Assembly: GCF_002777975.1 (NCBI RefSeq)
Contig: NZ_NGVS01000007.1
Span: 216-64,215, forward strand
Length of the DNA stretch: 64,000 nucleotides
Origin: Shewanella carassii
GTDB taxonomy: Bacteria; Pseudomonadota; Gammaproteobacteria; Enterobacterales; Shewanellaceae
Direction of reading: 5' to 3'
Every line of letters starts with the position of its first letter. Position 1 is the stretch's first letter. Below are positions 39,960 to 49,470 of this stretch, piece after piece. A program made the position numbers and the translations under genes. The notes below the pieces were generated by a model. That model did not search any database. It was not told the origin of the DNA and saw nothing but the letters and a program-made list of their open reading frames with translations.

Positions 39960-40007
39960 ATGACACAGCTTCGCAACGCTATCCATCATCACCACCACGA
40001 GCGGTAG
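39960..40007 (+). CDS. hisL: his operon leader peptide
   Basis: A 15-codon frame reading MTQLRNAIHHHHHER, with five consecutive His codons (CAT CAT CAC CAC CAC). Ribosome stalling at these codons when histidyl-tRNA is scarce would let an antiterminator form. CACAGGA lies before the ATG. The peptide and its position before the attenuator and hisG match the his leaders of enteric bacteria. Confidence 0.93.
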   Translation: MTQLRNAIHHHHHER

Positions 40008-40030
40008 CCTTCGGAGCTGACTGCCGAAGG
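40008..40030 (+). promoter_or_regulatory. Attenuator pause/antiterminator stem
   Basis: CCTTCGG (40008-40014) pairs with CCGAAGG (40024-40030), beginning right at the hisL stop codon. It is the natural competitor of the downstream terminator in an attenuation scheme. Confidence 0.65.
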
Positions 40031-40064
40031 TTCATTCCTTCTGGCGGTTGATTCATAAGATCTG

Positions 40065-40100
40065 AAAACCCCTGGAAGGAATTCCGGGGGTTTTTCGTTT
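40065..40100 (+). terminator. his operon attenuator terminator
   Basis: AAAACCCCTGG pairs with CCGGGGGTTTT (40065-40095), closing on an AAGGAATT core, and is followed by T residues, 50 bases before hisG. Confidence 0.88.
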
Positions 40101-40152
40101 CCGGATTTGAGTTTTTTAACCAAGATTGAATTGACCAACAGGAATGACCACT

Positions 40153-41049
40153 ATGACTTTAAATCGACTGCGCATCGCCATCCAGAAATCGGGCCGGCTT
40201 TCGAAAGAATCACAACAACTGCTGAAAAACTGCGGCGTAAAATTCACCGTCAACGAACAGCGTCTGATAGCCCACGCCGACAATATGCCACTGGATCTGC
40301 TGCGGGTGCGTGATGACGACATTCCCGGCCTGGTCATGGATGGCGTGGTCGATTTGGGGATCATTGGCGAGAATGTGCTGGAAGAGGAGCAGATAGAACG
40401 GCAGACACTGGGCAAACCTTCGGCCTGCAACAAACTCAGACAACTGGACTTCGGCGCCTGCCGTCTGTCGCTGGCGGTACCCAGTGAGTTCCCTTATCAG
40501 GACGCCGCCTCACTGGAAGGCTTGCGAATTGCCACTTCCTACCCCAACCTGCTGCGCCGTTTTATGCAAAATAAAGGCATAAGTTATCGCGACTGTATGC
40601 TCAAGGGCTCGGTAGAGGTCGCTCCCCGCGCCGGACTTGCCGACGGGATCTGCGATCTGGTTTCCACCGGCGCTACTCTGGAAGCCAACGGCCTGTACGA
40701 GACCGAAGTGATCTTTCGCTCTATGGCCTGTGTCATCCAATCACAGCAAACCCAAACCCCGGCCAAACAGGCCTTGATAGACAAGCTGATGAGCCGGGTC
40801 AACGGCGTCATTCGTGCCCGTGAAAGCAAATATATCCTGCTGCACGCTCCCACAGAAACCCTGGAGCAGATTGTTGCCCTGCTGCCCGGCGCGGAGAACC
40901 CCACAGTGTTGCCGCTCAACGATGACAGCAACCGGGTCGCCATCCACGCGGTCAGCACCGAAGATCTGTTCTGGGACACAATGGAAGAGCTGACCAAGCT
41001 CGGTGCCAGCTCGATTCTGGTAATGCCAATTGAAAAGATGATGGGGTGA
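40153..41049 (+). CDS. hisG: ATP phosphoribosyltransferase (long form)
   Basis: First and feedback-inhibited step of histidine synthesis (ATP + PRPP). It has 298 residues, the long hexameric form with a C-terminal regulatory domain, so no HisZ is needed. Blocks are [33 protein letters not shown] and [19 protein letters not shown]. Two ATGs lie close together; 40144 directly abuts the GGA ribosome site and is unlikely, so I take 40153. hisD follows after three bases. Confidence 0.95.
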   Translation: MTLNRLRIAIQKSGRLSKESQQLLKNCGVKFTVNEQRLIAHADNMPLDLLRVRDDDIPGLVMDGVVDLGIIGENVLEEEQIERQTLGKPSACNKLRQLDFGACRLSLAVPSEFPYQDAASLEGLRIATSYPNLLRRFMQNKGISYRDCMLKGSVEVAPRAGLADGICDLVSTGATLEANGLYETEVIFRSMACVIQSQQTQTPAKQALIDKLMSRVNGVIRARESKYILLHAPTETLEQIVALLPGAENPTVLPLNDDSNRVAIHAVSTEDLFWDTMEELTKLGASSILVMPIEKMMG

Positions 41050-41052
41050 AGC

Positions 41053-42441
41053 ATGCAGTATCTGATATGGGACAAACTGAGCGAAAGCGAGCAGGCCGCC
41101 GCGCTCCAGCGCTCCTCCCTGGTGAGCAGCAAAGCGCTCGAGCAGAGCGTCAGCGAGATCATTGAGGCCGTCGCCGCCAAGGGGGACCAAGCCCTCAGGG
41201 AGTACAGCGAGCGCTTTGATGATATCCCCCTTGAAAATATCGCCCTCAGTCAGGCGCAAATAAAAGCCGCTGCCCAGGACGTGAGCCCTGAGCTCAAAGA
41301 CGCCATCAAGACCGCCATGGCCAACATAGATGTGTTCCACAGCGCGCAGCAGCCTCAGGCTTTGGATATCAATACCCAGACCGGAGTGCGCTGTGAGCTC
41401 AGAAGCGAAGCCATAGACAGCGTCGGCCTCTACATACCGGGCGGCAGCGCGCCGCTAATCTCCACTGTGTTGATGCTGGCGCTGCCGGCACGAATCGCCG
41501 GTTGTCGCCGCCGGGTCTTGATAAGCCCGGCTCCGATAGACAGCGCCATCATCTACGCCGCCAGCGAATGCGGCATCGAAGAGATTTACCAATCCGGTGG
41601 CGCCCAGGCCATTGCCGCGCTGGCATTGGGCACGGAAACCATAGCACCGGTGGACAAGATATTTGGCCCCGGCAACCGTTACGTCACCGAAGCCAAGCGC
41701 CAGTTGTCCCAGGACCCCAGGGCGCGAGTCAGTATCGACATGCCCGCGGGGCCATCCGAAGTGCTGGTCATCGCCGATGAGACTGCGAGTCCAGCCTTTG
41801 TGGCGGCCGATCTCCTGTCACAGGCCGAGCACGGTCCCGACTCTCAGGTGATATTGCTCTCTAGCTGTGAATCGCTGGCAAAAGCCGTCATCCAAGAGCT
41901 GGACAAGCAGCTTGCGTCCCTGCCCCGCGCCGATATTGCCCGCCAGGCATTGGCCGAAAGCCGTATTTTACTGCTCGATTCACTGGATAAAGCCGCAGCC
42001 GTTTCCAACCGCTATGGCCCCGAGCACCTGATCATCCAGACCCGCAGCCCAAGAGCGCTGCTGGCGCAAATTCGCGCTGCCGGCTCTGTGTTTCTCGGCC
42101 CTTATACCCCGGAATCTGTGGGTGATTACGCCAGCGGCACCAACCATGTGCTGCCCACTTACGGCTACAGCCGCTCGGTATCCAGCCTGTCACTGGCAGA
42201 TTTCTGCCGCCGCTTTACCGTGCAGGAGCTGAGCGCCGAAGGTCTGTGCGCCTTGGGGCCCTCGGTAATGACCCTGGCCCAGGCAGAGCAGCTTGACGCT
42301 CACAGCAATGCCGTTGCCCTGCGTCTGGCCTCTCTTGGGGTATCCGGAGCAGAAGCTTCAACCGAGAGTGTTTCATCCCCAAGTGCTTTATCCGAGAGTG
42401 TTTCATCATCGCGCGCGCCGTCCGCGAGTATGGAGGAATAA
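41053..42441 (+). CDS. hisD: Histidinol dehydrogenase with C-terminal extension
   Basis: Catalyses the last two oxidations, histidinol to histidine. It has 462 residues against 434 in E. coli. The core runs normally: YIPGGSAPLISTVLMLALPA, FGPGNRYVTEAK, IDMPAGPSEVLVIAD, and the zinc-site stretch SQAEHGPDSQ. The usual ending (AHSNAVALRLASLG) is followed by about 25 extra Ser-rich residues encoded by a 30-base tandem repeat. The hisC ribosome site GGAGG lies inside this tail. Confidence 0.96.
   Translation: MQYLIWDKLSESEQAAALQRSSLVSSKALEQSVSEIIEAVAAKGDQALREYSERFDDIPLENIALSQAQIKAAAQDVSPELKDAIKTAMANIDVFHSAQQPQALDINTQTGVRCELRSEAIDSVGLYIPGGSAPLISTVLMLALPARIAGCRRRVLISPAPIDSAIIYAASECGIEEIYQSGGAQAIAALALGTETIAPVDKIFGPGNRYVTEAKRQLSQDPRARVSIDMPAGPSEVLVIADETASPAFVAADLLSQAEHGPDSQVILLSSCESLAKAVIQELDKQLASLPRADIARQALAESRILLLDSLDKAAAVSNRYGPEHLIIQTRSPRALLAQIRAAGSVFLGPYTPESVGDYASGTNHVLPTYGYSRSVSSLSLADFCRRFTVQELSAEGLCALGPSVMTLAQAEQLDAHSNAVALRLASLGVSGAEASTESVSSPSALSESVSSSRAPSASMEE
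42361..42420 (+). repeat. 30-bp tandem repeat in the 3' end of hisD
   Basis: CCGAGAGTGTTTCATC occurs at 42362 and again at 42392, a 30-base (10-codon) period. The second halves of the units have diverged. The unit encodes SESVSS-type serine-rich sequence. Confidence 0.75.
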
Positions 42442-42446
42442 AAGCC

Positions 42447-43550
42447 ATGCCTGCAGCCATCAATACCCCCACAGAGGATCCAAAGAACAGCACTGCAGCC
42501 GTTACCCGCCAAAGCCGCGAGCTGGCCGCCGCTCTGGCCCGCCCCGAGCTTTTGGCGCTCGAGCCCTATCAAAGCGCCAGGCGCCTTGGCGGCCAGGGGG
42601 AAGTCTGGATCAACGCCAACGAATCCCCCTTCAACCACACGGATATCGACCGGGTCAATCGCTACCCCGAGTGCCAGCCGCCAGAGGTGATAGCCGCCTA
42701 TGCCGCCTATGCCGGAGTCTCAGATTTGCAGCTCATCTGTAGCCGCGGCGCCGATGAAGCAATAGAGTTGCTGATCCGCACCTTTTGCACCCCGGGGGCA
42801 GACAGCATCGCCCTCTTTGGCCCCACCTACGGCATGTACGCCATCAGCGCCGCGACCTTCAATGTCGAGGTCAAGACACTGTCGTTGGATGACAACTTTC
42901 AGTTGCCCAAAGCGTTAACCCTGGCCCAAGGCGCCAAACTGCTGTTTATCTGCAACCCCAACAACCCCACAGGCACCTGGGTAAGCCAGGGTGAAATTCT
43001 GCGGGTGCTCGAGGCCATGCCAAACACGCTGGTGGTAGTGGATGAAGCCTATATTGAATTCAGTCCCGAGCTGAGCGCCGCCTCTTTGCTCGAGCGTTAT
43101 CCCAACCTGGTTGTGCTGCGCACCCTCTCCAAGGCGTTTGCCCTGGCCGGAGCCCGCTGCGGCTTTATGCTGGCCAATGAAGGCATTATCGAGATGGTAA
43201 AACAGGTGCTGGCCCCCTACCCGGTACCTGTCCCTGTGGCACGCTTGGCGGCTTTGGCGTTAAGCCCTGAGGGCATAGCCAGAATGCAGGCCGATGTGGC
43301 GCTGCTCAAGACCCAGGGGCAAAGAGTGGCTGCGGCGCTGGAAAGACTCGGTGCCCGGGTACTGCCAAGTGGCGGCAACTATCTGCTGGCGTATTTCGCC
43401 GATGCCCCCAAGGTGCGTGAGCAGTTGCAGCGCTTTGGCATAGTCGCCCGCAGCTACCGGGATCCGCGTCTTGTCGACGCCATACGTTTCAGTTTCAGCG
43501 ATGACTCAGATACCGAGCGGCTGCTCGCCGCCCTGAGCCAGGTGCAATAA
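42447..43550 (+). CDS. hisC: Histidinol-phosphate aminotransferase
   Basis: A PLP-dependent aminotransferase, imidazole-acetol phosphate to histidinol phosphate, 367 residues. The PLP-binding Lys229 lies in [28 protein letters not shown] and VVDEAYIEF are the usual fold-type I blocks. The N-terminus is about 10-15 residues longer than in E. coli. The GGAGG ribosome site lies in the end of hisD, five bases before the gap to the start codon region. Confidence 0.95.
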   Translation: MPAAINTPTEDPKNSTAAVTRQSRELAAALARPELLALEPYQSARRLGGQGEVWINANESPFNHTDIDRVNRYPECQPPEVIAAYAAYAGVSDLQLICSRGADEAIELLIRTFCTPGADSIALFGPTYGMYAISAATFNVEVKTLSLDDNFQLPKALTLAQGAKLLFICNPNNPTGTWVSQGEILRVLEAMPNTLVVVDEAYIEFSPELSAASLLERYPNLVVLRTLSKAFALAGARCGFMLANEGIIEMVKQVLAPYPVPVPVARLAALALSPEGIARMQADVALLKTQGQRVAAALERLGARVLPSGGNYLLAYFADAPKVREQLQRFGIVARSYRDPRLVDAIRFSFSDDSDTERLLAALSQVQ

Positions 43551-43593
43551 CGATAATAATCAGCCCGGCAGCGGCCGGCACAAGGAAACATCA

Positions 43594-44661
43594 ATGAGCC
43601 AGAAAATACTCTTTATCGATCGCGACGGCACCCTTATTGAAGAGCCGCAAACCGACAAACAGGTGGACAGACTGGATAAGCTGGTGTTTGAACCCGGCGT
43701 TATTCCGGCACTGCTCAAACTGCAAAGCGCCGGTTACCGCTTGGTGATGGTCTCCAATCAGGATGGCCTGGGCACCCCCTCCTTCCCGAAAGAAGACTTC
43801 GATGCCCCCCACAATCTGATGATGCAGATTTTTTCAAGCCAGGGGGTCAACTTCAGCGAGGTGTTGATTTGCCCTCACTTCAACGATGAAAACTGCAGTT
43901 GCCGCAAACCCAAACTCGGGTTGGTAAAAGCGTTTCTGACCCAGGGCCTGGTAGATTTCACCCGCTCGGCAGTTATTGGTGATCGGGAAACCGATATTGC
44001 CCTGGCCGAGGCCATGGGCTTGACCGGCTATCGCTATGACAGGGAAAAGCTCAACTGGGGCGATATCTGTGATGCCCTCTTGAGCCGGGGTCGCCAGGCA
44101 ACTGTGGTGCGCACCACCAAAGAGACCGACATTCGGGTCGAGGTGGATCTCGACCGCGCCGGCAACAGCGACATCAATACCGGCATAGGCTTTTTCGATC
44201 ACATGCTGGATCAGATTGCCACCCACGGCAACTTCAAACTGGCGGTCAAGGTTGACGGCGATCTTGAGATAGACGATCACCACAGTGTGGAAGATACCGC
44301 GCTGGCGCTGGGCGATGCTTTGCGTCAGGCGCTGGGCGATAAACGCGGCATTGCCCGCTTCGGTTTTTCCCTGCCCATGGATGAAGCCCGCGGCGACTGC
44401 CTGCTGGATCTCTCCGGCCGTCCCTTCCTCAAGTTCAACGCCGTATTTGAGCGGGAAAAGGTCGGGGAGCTGGCCACAGAGATGGTAGCGCACTTCTTTC
44501 GCTCCTTTGCCGACGGCCTGCGCTGCACCCTGCACCTTGGTTGCGAAGGCGACAACGACCACCACAAGGTAGAGGCGCTGTTCAAGGTGCTGGGGCGCAC
44601 TCTGCGCCAGGCCATCAAGGTTGAAGGTGATGCCTTGCCTTCCAGTAAGGGAGTGTTGTAA
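43594..44661 (+). CDS. hisB: Bifunctional histidinol-phosphatase / imidazoleglycerol-phosphate dehydratase
   Basis: A fused enzyme of 355 residues for the sixth and eighth steps. The N-terminal HAD phosphatase has DRDGT with nucleophile Asp9 and Asp11, plus the zinc-loop [15 protein letters not shown] typical of the HisB-N type. The C-terminal dehydratase has [11 protein letters not shown] and [14 protein letters not shown] manganese sites. The fusion is the gammaproteobacterial form. The stop overlaps the hisH start by one base. Confidence 0.97.
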   Translation: MSQKILFIDRDGTLIEEPQTDKQVDRLDKLVFEPGVIPALLKLQSAGYRLVMVSNQDGLGTPSFPKEDFDAPHNLMMQIFSSQGVNFSEVLICPHFNDENCSCRKPKLGLVKAFLTQGLVDFTRSAVIGDRETDIALAEAMGLTGYRYDREKLNWGDICDALLSRGRQATVVRTTKETDIRVEVDLDRAGNSDINTGIGFFDHMLDQIATHGNFKLAVKVDGDLEIDDHHSVEDTALALGDALRQALGDKRGIARFGFSLPMDEARGDCLLDLSGRPFLKFNAVFEREKVGELATEMVAHFFRSFADGLRCTLHLGCEGDNDHHKVEALFKVLGRTLRQAIKVEGDALPSSKGVL

Positions 44662-45323
44662 TGACCCAAGCCATTGCCAAGACAGTGATTATAGATACCG
44701 GCTGCGCCAACTTGAGCTCGGTGAAATACGCCTTTGAGCGCCTCGGCGCCGAAGTCTGTATCAGTGATGATGCCGAGGTTATCCGCAGCGCCGAAAGAGT
44801 GGTGCTTCCCGGGGTGGGCACAGCCAGAGCCGCCATGGCGGCGCTCACTGAAAAGCAGTTAATTCCTGTTATCAAGGCGCTGAAACAGCCGGTGCTGGGA
44901 GTGTGTCTCGGTATGCAGCTCATGTGTGATAGCTCGCAGGAAAGTGGCGAGAATACCGATGAATGCCAGTGTCTTGGGCTGATCCCGGGCACTATACGTT
45001 CACTCGACTGCAAGGGGTTGCCCAGTCCACATATGGGCTGGGATCAACTGAGCCCCGTACTTGATGTAAACGGCCAAGCGCACCCGCTGTTTGCCGGTAT
45101 CGATGAAGGCAGCTACTGCTATTTCGTCCATTCCTTTTGCGCCGCGCCTTCGGCGGCCACCATAGCCGAATGCTGTTACGGCGAGCGTTTCAGTGCCGCC
45201 ATTGCCAAAGACAACTTTATGGGAGTGCAGTTTCACCCGGAAAAGAGCGCCGCTATCGGCAGCCTTATCCTGGCTAACTTTCTCACTCTGACCCAGGATG
45301 ATTTTAACGGAGCCGCAGCATGA
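44661..45323 (+). CDS. hisH: Imidazole glycerol phosphate synthase, glutaminase subunit
   Basis: A class I glutamine amidotransferase that feeds ammonia to HisF, 220 residues. The nucleophile is Cys82 in GVCLGMQLM, and the His/Glu of the triad are in QFHPEKS near residue 195. The start overlaps the hisB stop by one base (TAATG), and its stop overlaps hisA in ATGA, so coupling is strong. Confidence 0.97.
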   Translation: MTQAIAKTVIIDTGCANLSSVKYAFERLGAEVCISDDAEVIRSAERVVLPGVGTARAAMAALTEKQLIPVIKALKQPVLGVCLGMQLMCDSSQESGENTDECQCLGLIPGTIRSLDCKGLPSPHMGWDQLSPVLDVNGQAHPLFAGIDEGSYCYFVHSFCAAPSAATIAECCYGERFSAAIAKDNFMGVQFHPEKSAAIGSLILANFLTLTQDDFNGAAA

Positions 45324-46057
45324 TTATACCGGCAATCGATCTTATAGAAGGTCAGGTAGTGCGCTTGTTTCAGGGCGATTACCAACAGGAAACCCGCTTC
45401 AATCTGCAACCTGAGGCTCAACTGCTCGCTTATCAGGCCCAGGGCGCTTCGCTCTTGCATCTGGTGGACTTGACCGGCGCCAAAGACCCTGAGCGCTGCC
45501 AGAGCAGCTTGATAGCTTCGCTCGCGGCCGCCCTGGATACACCACTGCAAGTGGGCGGCGGCGTGCGCAGTCAGCGTCAGCTCGATGAACTATTCAAGGC
45601 CGGGGTTTCCCGGGTAGTGATAGGTTCATTGGCGGTGCGTGAGCCCAAACTGGTTGGCGCCTGGCTCGAGCAATACGGTCCTGATGCCATCTGTCTGGCG
45701 CTGGATGTCAATATCAATGCCGCGGGCGAGAAAATAGTGGCGGTTCACGGCTGGCAGAGTGGCGGTGGTAAAACCCTGGAATCTATGGTGGCCCAGTTTG
45801 CCCCTTTGGGCCTTAAAAATGCCTTGGTCACCGACATCAGTCGTGATGGCACCATGACGGGGGCCAACACGGCACTGTACCGCGAGTTGGCGCAGACCTT
45901 TCCCGATATCGCCTGGCAGGCCTCCGGCGGTATCGCCAGTCTGGATGATGTGGCTGCAGTCAGGGATTCCGGCGCCAGCGGCCTGATTATCGGCAAGGCC
46001 TTGCTCACCGGCGAATTCAGCGTAGAGGAGGCGATCGCATGCTGGCAAAACGTATAG
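45320..46057 (+). CDS. hisA: ProFAR isomerase (HisA)
   Basis: A TIM-barrel isomerase, the fourth step of the pathway, 245 residues. Catalytic Asp residues lie in [11 protein letters not shown] near the N-terminus and in [13 protein letters not shown] near 172. Phosphate-binding glycines are in VGGGVRS and ASGGIAS. It overlaps hisF by 19 bases. Confidence 0.97.
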   Translation: MIIPAIDLIEGQVVRLFQGDYQQETRFNLQPEAQLLAYQAQGASLLHLVDLTGAKDPERCQSSLIASLAAALDTPLQVGGGVRSQRQLDELFKAGVSRVVIGSLAVREPKLVGAWLEQYGPDAICLALDVNINAAGEKIVAVHGWQSGGGKTLESMVAQFAPLGLKNALVTDISRDGTMTGANTALYRELAQTFPDIAWQASGGIASLDDVAAVRDSGASGLIIGKALLTGEFSVEEAIACWQNV

Positions 46058-46812
46058 TCCCTTGTCTCGATGTACGGGACGGTAAGGTGGTCAAAGGCGT
46101 GCAGTTTCGTAACCACGAAACCATAGGTGATATCGTACCGCTGGCGGCCAGATATGCCGCCGAAGGCGCCGATGAACTGGTGTTCTATGATATCACCGCC
46201 AGCGCCCACTCGCGGGTGGTGGATAAGTCCTGGGTCAGCCGGGTGGCACAGCAGATAGATATACCCTTCTGCGTGGCCGGCGGCATCAAGACCCTGGCCC
46301 AGGCTCGCGAGCTGCTGGCATTCGGTGCCGACAAGATCTCCATCAATTCACCGGCACTGTCGGATCCCAGCCTTATTCGCAGGCTGCAGGATGAATTCGG
46401 CCGCCAGTGCATAGTGGTGGGTATAGACTCTTTCTTCGATGCCAATGACAACAGCTATAAGGTGAAACAGTTTACCGGCGATGAAGCGGCGACCCGCGAC
46501 ACTCAATGGCACACCTTGGATTGGGTCGAAGAGGTGCAGCGCCAGGGCTGCGGCGAAATCGTCCTCAATGTGATGAACCAGGATGGGGTGCGACAGGGTT
46601 ATGATATCGAGCAGCTCGCCAAAGTGAGAGCCGTCTGTGATGTGCCGCTTATCGCCTCCGGCGGTGCCGGCACCATGGCGCACTTTCTCGAGGTCTTCGA
46701 CAAGGCCAAGGTCGATGCCGCTTTGGCCGCCAGCGTATTTCACAAGGGGATCATAGAGATCCAGGCGCTGAAAGCCTTTCTCAAGCAAAGTGGCGTCGCC
46801 ATTCGCAGCTAA
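46039..46812 (+). CDS. hisF: Imidazole glycerol phosphate synthase, cyclase subunit
   Basis: A TIM-barrel cyclase that forms imidazole glycerol phosphate and AICAR with ammonia from HisH, 257 residues. It has [16 protein letters not shown] with the catalytic Asp at the N-terminus, VAGGIK, and [12 protein letters not shown] with the second Asp. It overlaps hisA by 19 bases, a compact translational coupling. Confidence 0.97.
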   Translation: MLAKRIVPCLDVRDGKVVKGVQFRNHETIGDIVPLAARYAAEGADELVFYDITASAHSRVVDKSWVSRVAQQIDIPFCVAGGIKTLAQARELLAFGADKISINSPALSDPSLIRRLQDEFGRQCIVVGIDSFFDANDNSYKVKQFTGDEAATRDTQWHTLDWVEEVQRQGCGEIVLNVMNQDGVRQGYDIEQLAKVRAVCDVPLIASGGAGTMAHFLEVFDKAKVDAALAASVFHKGIIEIQALKAFLKQSGVAIRS

Positions 46813-46848
46813 TGCCCTATGCCCCACAACCCAATACAGGTATTTGAT

Positions 46849-47499
46849 ATGACAACCGAGACAAACAATGCCGACTGGCTCAAACAGTTGGACTGGGATA
46901 AACAACAGGGATTACTGCCGGCCGTAGTGCAGGACTTTCACAGCGGCAAGGTGTTAATGCTGGGTTATATGAACCGCGAAGCCCTGGATGTCACTCTGAG
47001 CAAAGGCCTGGTGACCTTTTACAGCCGCAGCAAACAGCGGCTGTGGACCAAAGGCGAAAGCTCGGGCAATCTGCTGCAATTGGTCAGCATAGGAGTGGAC
47101 TGTGACAACGACAGCCTGCTGCTGCAGGCCAACCCCTTAGGCCCCACCTGCCACAAGGGGACTGACAGCTGCTGGGATAATCCGGCCTGCGGCGAAGTGC
47201 ACCCCTTTATCAATCGCCTGCAAAGCCTTATCGCCTCCCGTAAGGAAGAAGACCCCAACGAGAGCTATACCGCTTCGCTGTTTCAGCGCGGTACCAAGCG
47301 CATTGCCCAGAAGGTGGGCGAAGAGGGTTTGGAAACCGCGCTGGCGGCGGCCACTCATGATCGCGAAGAGTTGGTGAATGAAGCCTCGGATCTCCTCTAT
47401 CACCTCTTGGTACTGCTGGAAGATCAGCAACTGTCCCTCGATGATATCCATGCCAACCTGGCCAAACGCCACACCCAGGCAAATAAAGGAAAGTCTTAG
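46849..47499 (+). CDS. hisI: Bifunctional phosphoribosyl-AMP cyclohydrolase / phosphoribosyl-ATP pyrophosphatase
   Basis: A fused HisI-HisE enzyme for the second and third steps, 216 residues. The HisI half has [19 protein letters not shown] and the zinc/magnesium cysteines in DCDNDSLLL and GPTCHKG; the HisE half has [14 protein letters not shown] and [11 protein letters not shown]. The frame opens at 46819, but the ATG at 46849 has AGG upstream and fits the family better. It is the last gene of the operon. Confidence 0.95.
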   Translation: MTTETNNADWLKQLDWDKQQGLLPAVVQDFHSGKVLMLGYMNREALDVTLSKGLVTFYSRSKQRLWTKGESSGNLLQLVSIGVDCDNDSLLLQANPLGPTCHKGTDSCWDNPACGEVHPFINRLQSLIASRKEEDPNESYTASLFQRGTKRIAQKVGEEGLETALAAATHDREELVNEASDLLYHLLVLLEDQQLSLDDIHANLAKRHTQANKGKS

Positions 47500-47513
47500 C
47501 CTAGTATTGTCCC

Positions 47514-47535
47514 CCATGCCCCTTGAGGGGCATGT
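47514..47535 (+). terminator. Weak hairpin after the his operon
   Basis: CATGCCCC pairs with GGGGCATG (47515-47522 with 47527-47534) on a TTGA loop, 15 bases after hisI. No T-run follows. Confidence 0.35.
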
Positions 47536-47613
47536 ACCAAGCCTTTGCAGTGAATGGATAACTAACCGCTGGGAATGCTCTGGTTGGAACGAGGATGAAG
47601 CTTCAATAATATA

Positions 47614-47641
47614 TCAACAAGAAGGCTCCCCTTCTTGTTGA
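47614..47641. terminator. Perfect 12-bp hairpin between the his operon and zapC
   Basis: TCAACAAGAAGG pairs perfectly with CCTTCTTGTTGA over a 4-base loop. On the minus strand an AT-rich TATATTATT follows, so it most likely ends zapC, 28 bases after that stop. Confidence 0.55.
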
Positions 47642-47669
47642 CAATTAAGCGAGGGCGAAATGTTATTAT

Positions 47670-48203
47670 TTAGGCTGCAACGATTTGCTGCTGGGCTCTT
47701 AGCGGATGCAAGCGATCGTGCATCACCTTGATCGTTTCGAAGCGGGTCAGGGTTTTGACATCGCTGAGTCGGCATTCGTTGGCCAACATCATCACCAAAG
47801 AAGCCTGCAACCCGGTCTCTACCACCATCACCAGCACGCGATCCCCACGACATTTGAGATCAAACATCTTGCCCGGCTCACTGTAGACACAGACCCCACT
47901 AGGCTCAAAAAACCATGATTTGGGCATCTGTGGCTTTTGCATAAAGTGGGCAGCAGTGGCATTTAATGCCAGTTGAACAATTTGAGCATCCGTCAACGAC
48001 AGTGACTTGGTCAGCCGATCAAGCAGGTCAATATAGAACTTGGCGTGCTCGACGCTAAATTCTGCTTCTTTCATTGCATCCGGTATCAAAGTTTTGGCTT
48101 TATAAGGAGTCAGAAATTCCATTTCCGAACCTAACGATACGCTAAGGACACCATACGAATCGTTATATCTCCATTGCCAATCTCTATTTGGCATTAATAA
48201 CAT
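47670..48203 (-). CDS. zapC: Cell division protein ZapC
   Basis: An FtsZ-bundling Z-ring protein. The 177 residues share the family features: DWQWRYND at the N-terminus, ALNATAAHFMQKPQMPKSWFFEPSG in the middle, and IKVMHDRLHP near the end. It lies downstream of pyrD on the same strand, the pyrD-zapC (ycbW) neighbourhood of E. coli. Upstream in-frame ATGs exist; I chose 48203 (MLLMPNRDW), with GGAT upstream. Confidence 0.9.
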   Translation of the reverse strand: MLLMPNRDWQWRYNDSYGVLSVSLGSEMEFLTPYKAKTLIPDAMKEAEFSVEHAKFYIDLLDRLTKSLSLTDAQIVQLALNATAAHFMQKPQMPKSWFFEPSGVCVYSEPGKMFDLKCRGDRVLVMVVETGLQASLVMMLANECRLSDVKTLTRFETIKVMHDRLHPLRAQQQIVAA

Positions 48204-48347
48204 AACGCAATCCAATAAGACCTGTGATTTATTACAGATGGAATAATAGATGATATTTTACCCAATATCAAAAAAAGTTTTAGATATTAGATTGAGATAA
48301 CAATATCTTAGAACGATCCTTTAGATCAAAAAACGATCGATATAATC

Positions 48348-48371
48348 AAAAAAGGATCGCATACGCGATCC
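48348..48371 (-). terminator. pyrD terminator
   Basis: GGATCGC pairs with GCGATCC over a GTAT loop on the minus strand and is followed by six T, 18 bases after the pyrD stop. The region between it and zapC is AT-rich with several GATC-containing repeats and carries the zapC promoter. Confidence 0.85.
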
Positions 48372-48389
48372 CTTTGGCTGTTTTTTAAC

Positions 48390-49409
48390 TTATTTGGATC
48401 TATAGGCGTCAACAATATCTTTAATTAATTTTGGACCCTGGTAAATAAAGCCTGAATAAATCTGCACCATGCTCGCTCCGGCATCCAATTTTTCCAAAGC
48501 ATCATCGGCACTATTAATCCCACCTACCCCCAAGATCGGGATCTCACCTTTCAAACACTGCGCGAGATATTTTATCACCTTGGTTGACAGCTGGTTCAGC
48601 GGCTTACCGCTGAGGCCTCCGGTCTCGTTGGAGTTGGCTAAGCCGCTGACCCCATCACGGGTCAAAGTGGTATTGGTCGCGATGGCGCCATCGAACTTAT
48701 GTTTCAATAACGACTCGGCAATCTTTTCGATCTCTTCTTCAGTCAGATCCGGCGCAATTTTCAATGCAATGGGGACATATTTACCATGCTTTTCTGCCAG
48801 CTCAATTTGTTTGTTTTTTAGGCTAGATAACAAGTCATCCAATAATTCGCCATATTGCATGGTACGCAGGCCAGGAGTATTGGGTGATGAGATATTGACT
48901 GCGATGTAATCGGCATAGGCGTATACCTTATCCATACAGATCAGATAATCATCTTTCCCCTGCTCTACCGGTGTATCTTTATTTTTACCTATATTGACAC
49001 CGACCATGGCGTTAGATTTTTTAGCCTTGAGATTGGCCACCAGATTATCTACGCCGAGATTATTAAAACCCATGCGATTGATAATCGCCTTGGCCGGCTT
49101 AATCCGGAAAAGCCGTGGTTTATCGTTACCGGGTTGCGGTCTTGGAGTCACAGTTCCGACTTCAATATGACCAAATCCCATGGCATGAAAGGCATCGATA
49201 CATTCACCGTCTTTATCCATACCGGCAGCCAAACCGACGGGATTGGGAAATGTCAGCCCCATGAATTCGACCGGGGCCGGGGCAAAATGCTGCGCATAAA
49301 AGCAGTTCAGCGGTGAGTTACCTGTTGCTCTGAGGCTGCCTATGGCCAAGTTATGGGCGCGCTCAGGATCCATCTGAAACATGACTTTTTGTGCGAGTTT
49401 GTAAAACAT
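48390..49409 (-). CDS. pyrD: Dihydroorotate dehydrogenase (quinone), class 2
   Basis: Oxidises dihydroorotate to orotate and passes electrons to the quinone pool. It has 339 residues (E. coli 336). The N-terminal membrane-associating helices ([18 protein letters not shown]) mark class 2. Catalytic Ser175 lies in [15 protein letters not shown], and GVGGI and YSGFIYQGP are FMN-phosphate sites. It is transcribed toward zapC. Confidence 0.97.
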   Translation of the reverse strand: MFYKLAQKVMFQMDPERAHNLAIGSLRATGNSPLNCFYAQHFAPAPVEFMGLTFPNPVGLAAGMDKDGECIDAFHAMGFGHIEVGTVTPRPQPGNDKPRLFRIKPAKAIINRMGFNNLGVDNLVANLKAKKSNAMVGVNIGKNKDTPVEQGKDDYLICMDKVYAYADYIAVNISSPNTPGLRTMQYGELLDDLLSSLKNKQIELAEKHGKYVPIALKIAPDLTEEEIEKIAESLLKHKFDGAIATNTTLTRDGVSGLANSNETGGLSGKPLNQLSTKVIKYLAQCLKGEIPILGVGGINSADDALEKLDAGASMVQIYSGFIYQGPKLIKDIVDAYRSK

Positions 49410-49425
49410 GGTTTCTCCTAGACCT

Positions 49426-49453
49426 AAAAAAAGCCCCGGCGTTTGCCAGGGCT
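49426..49453 (-). terminator. Terminator after the glutamate dehydrogenase gene
   Basis: AGCCCTGGC / GCCGGGGCT stem on the minus strand with an AAAC loop, one wobble, and a run of seven T after it, 18 bases from the gdhB stop. Confidence 0.87.
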
Positions 49454-49470
49454 CTTATTGTTATAATAGC

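Noticed and set aside
39984..39998. CATCATCACCACCAC looks like an engineered polyhistidine tag
   Set aside because: It lies in a short leader frame followed by an attenuator and hisG, so it is the natural his leader peptide.
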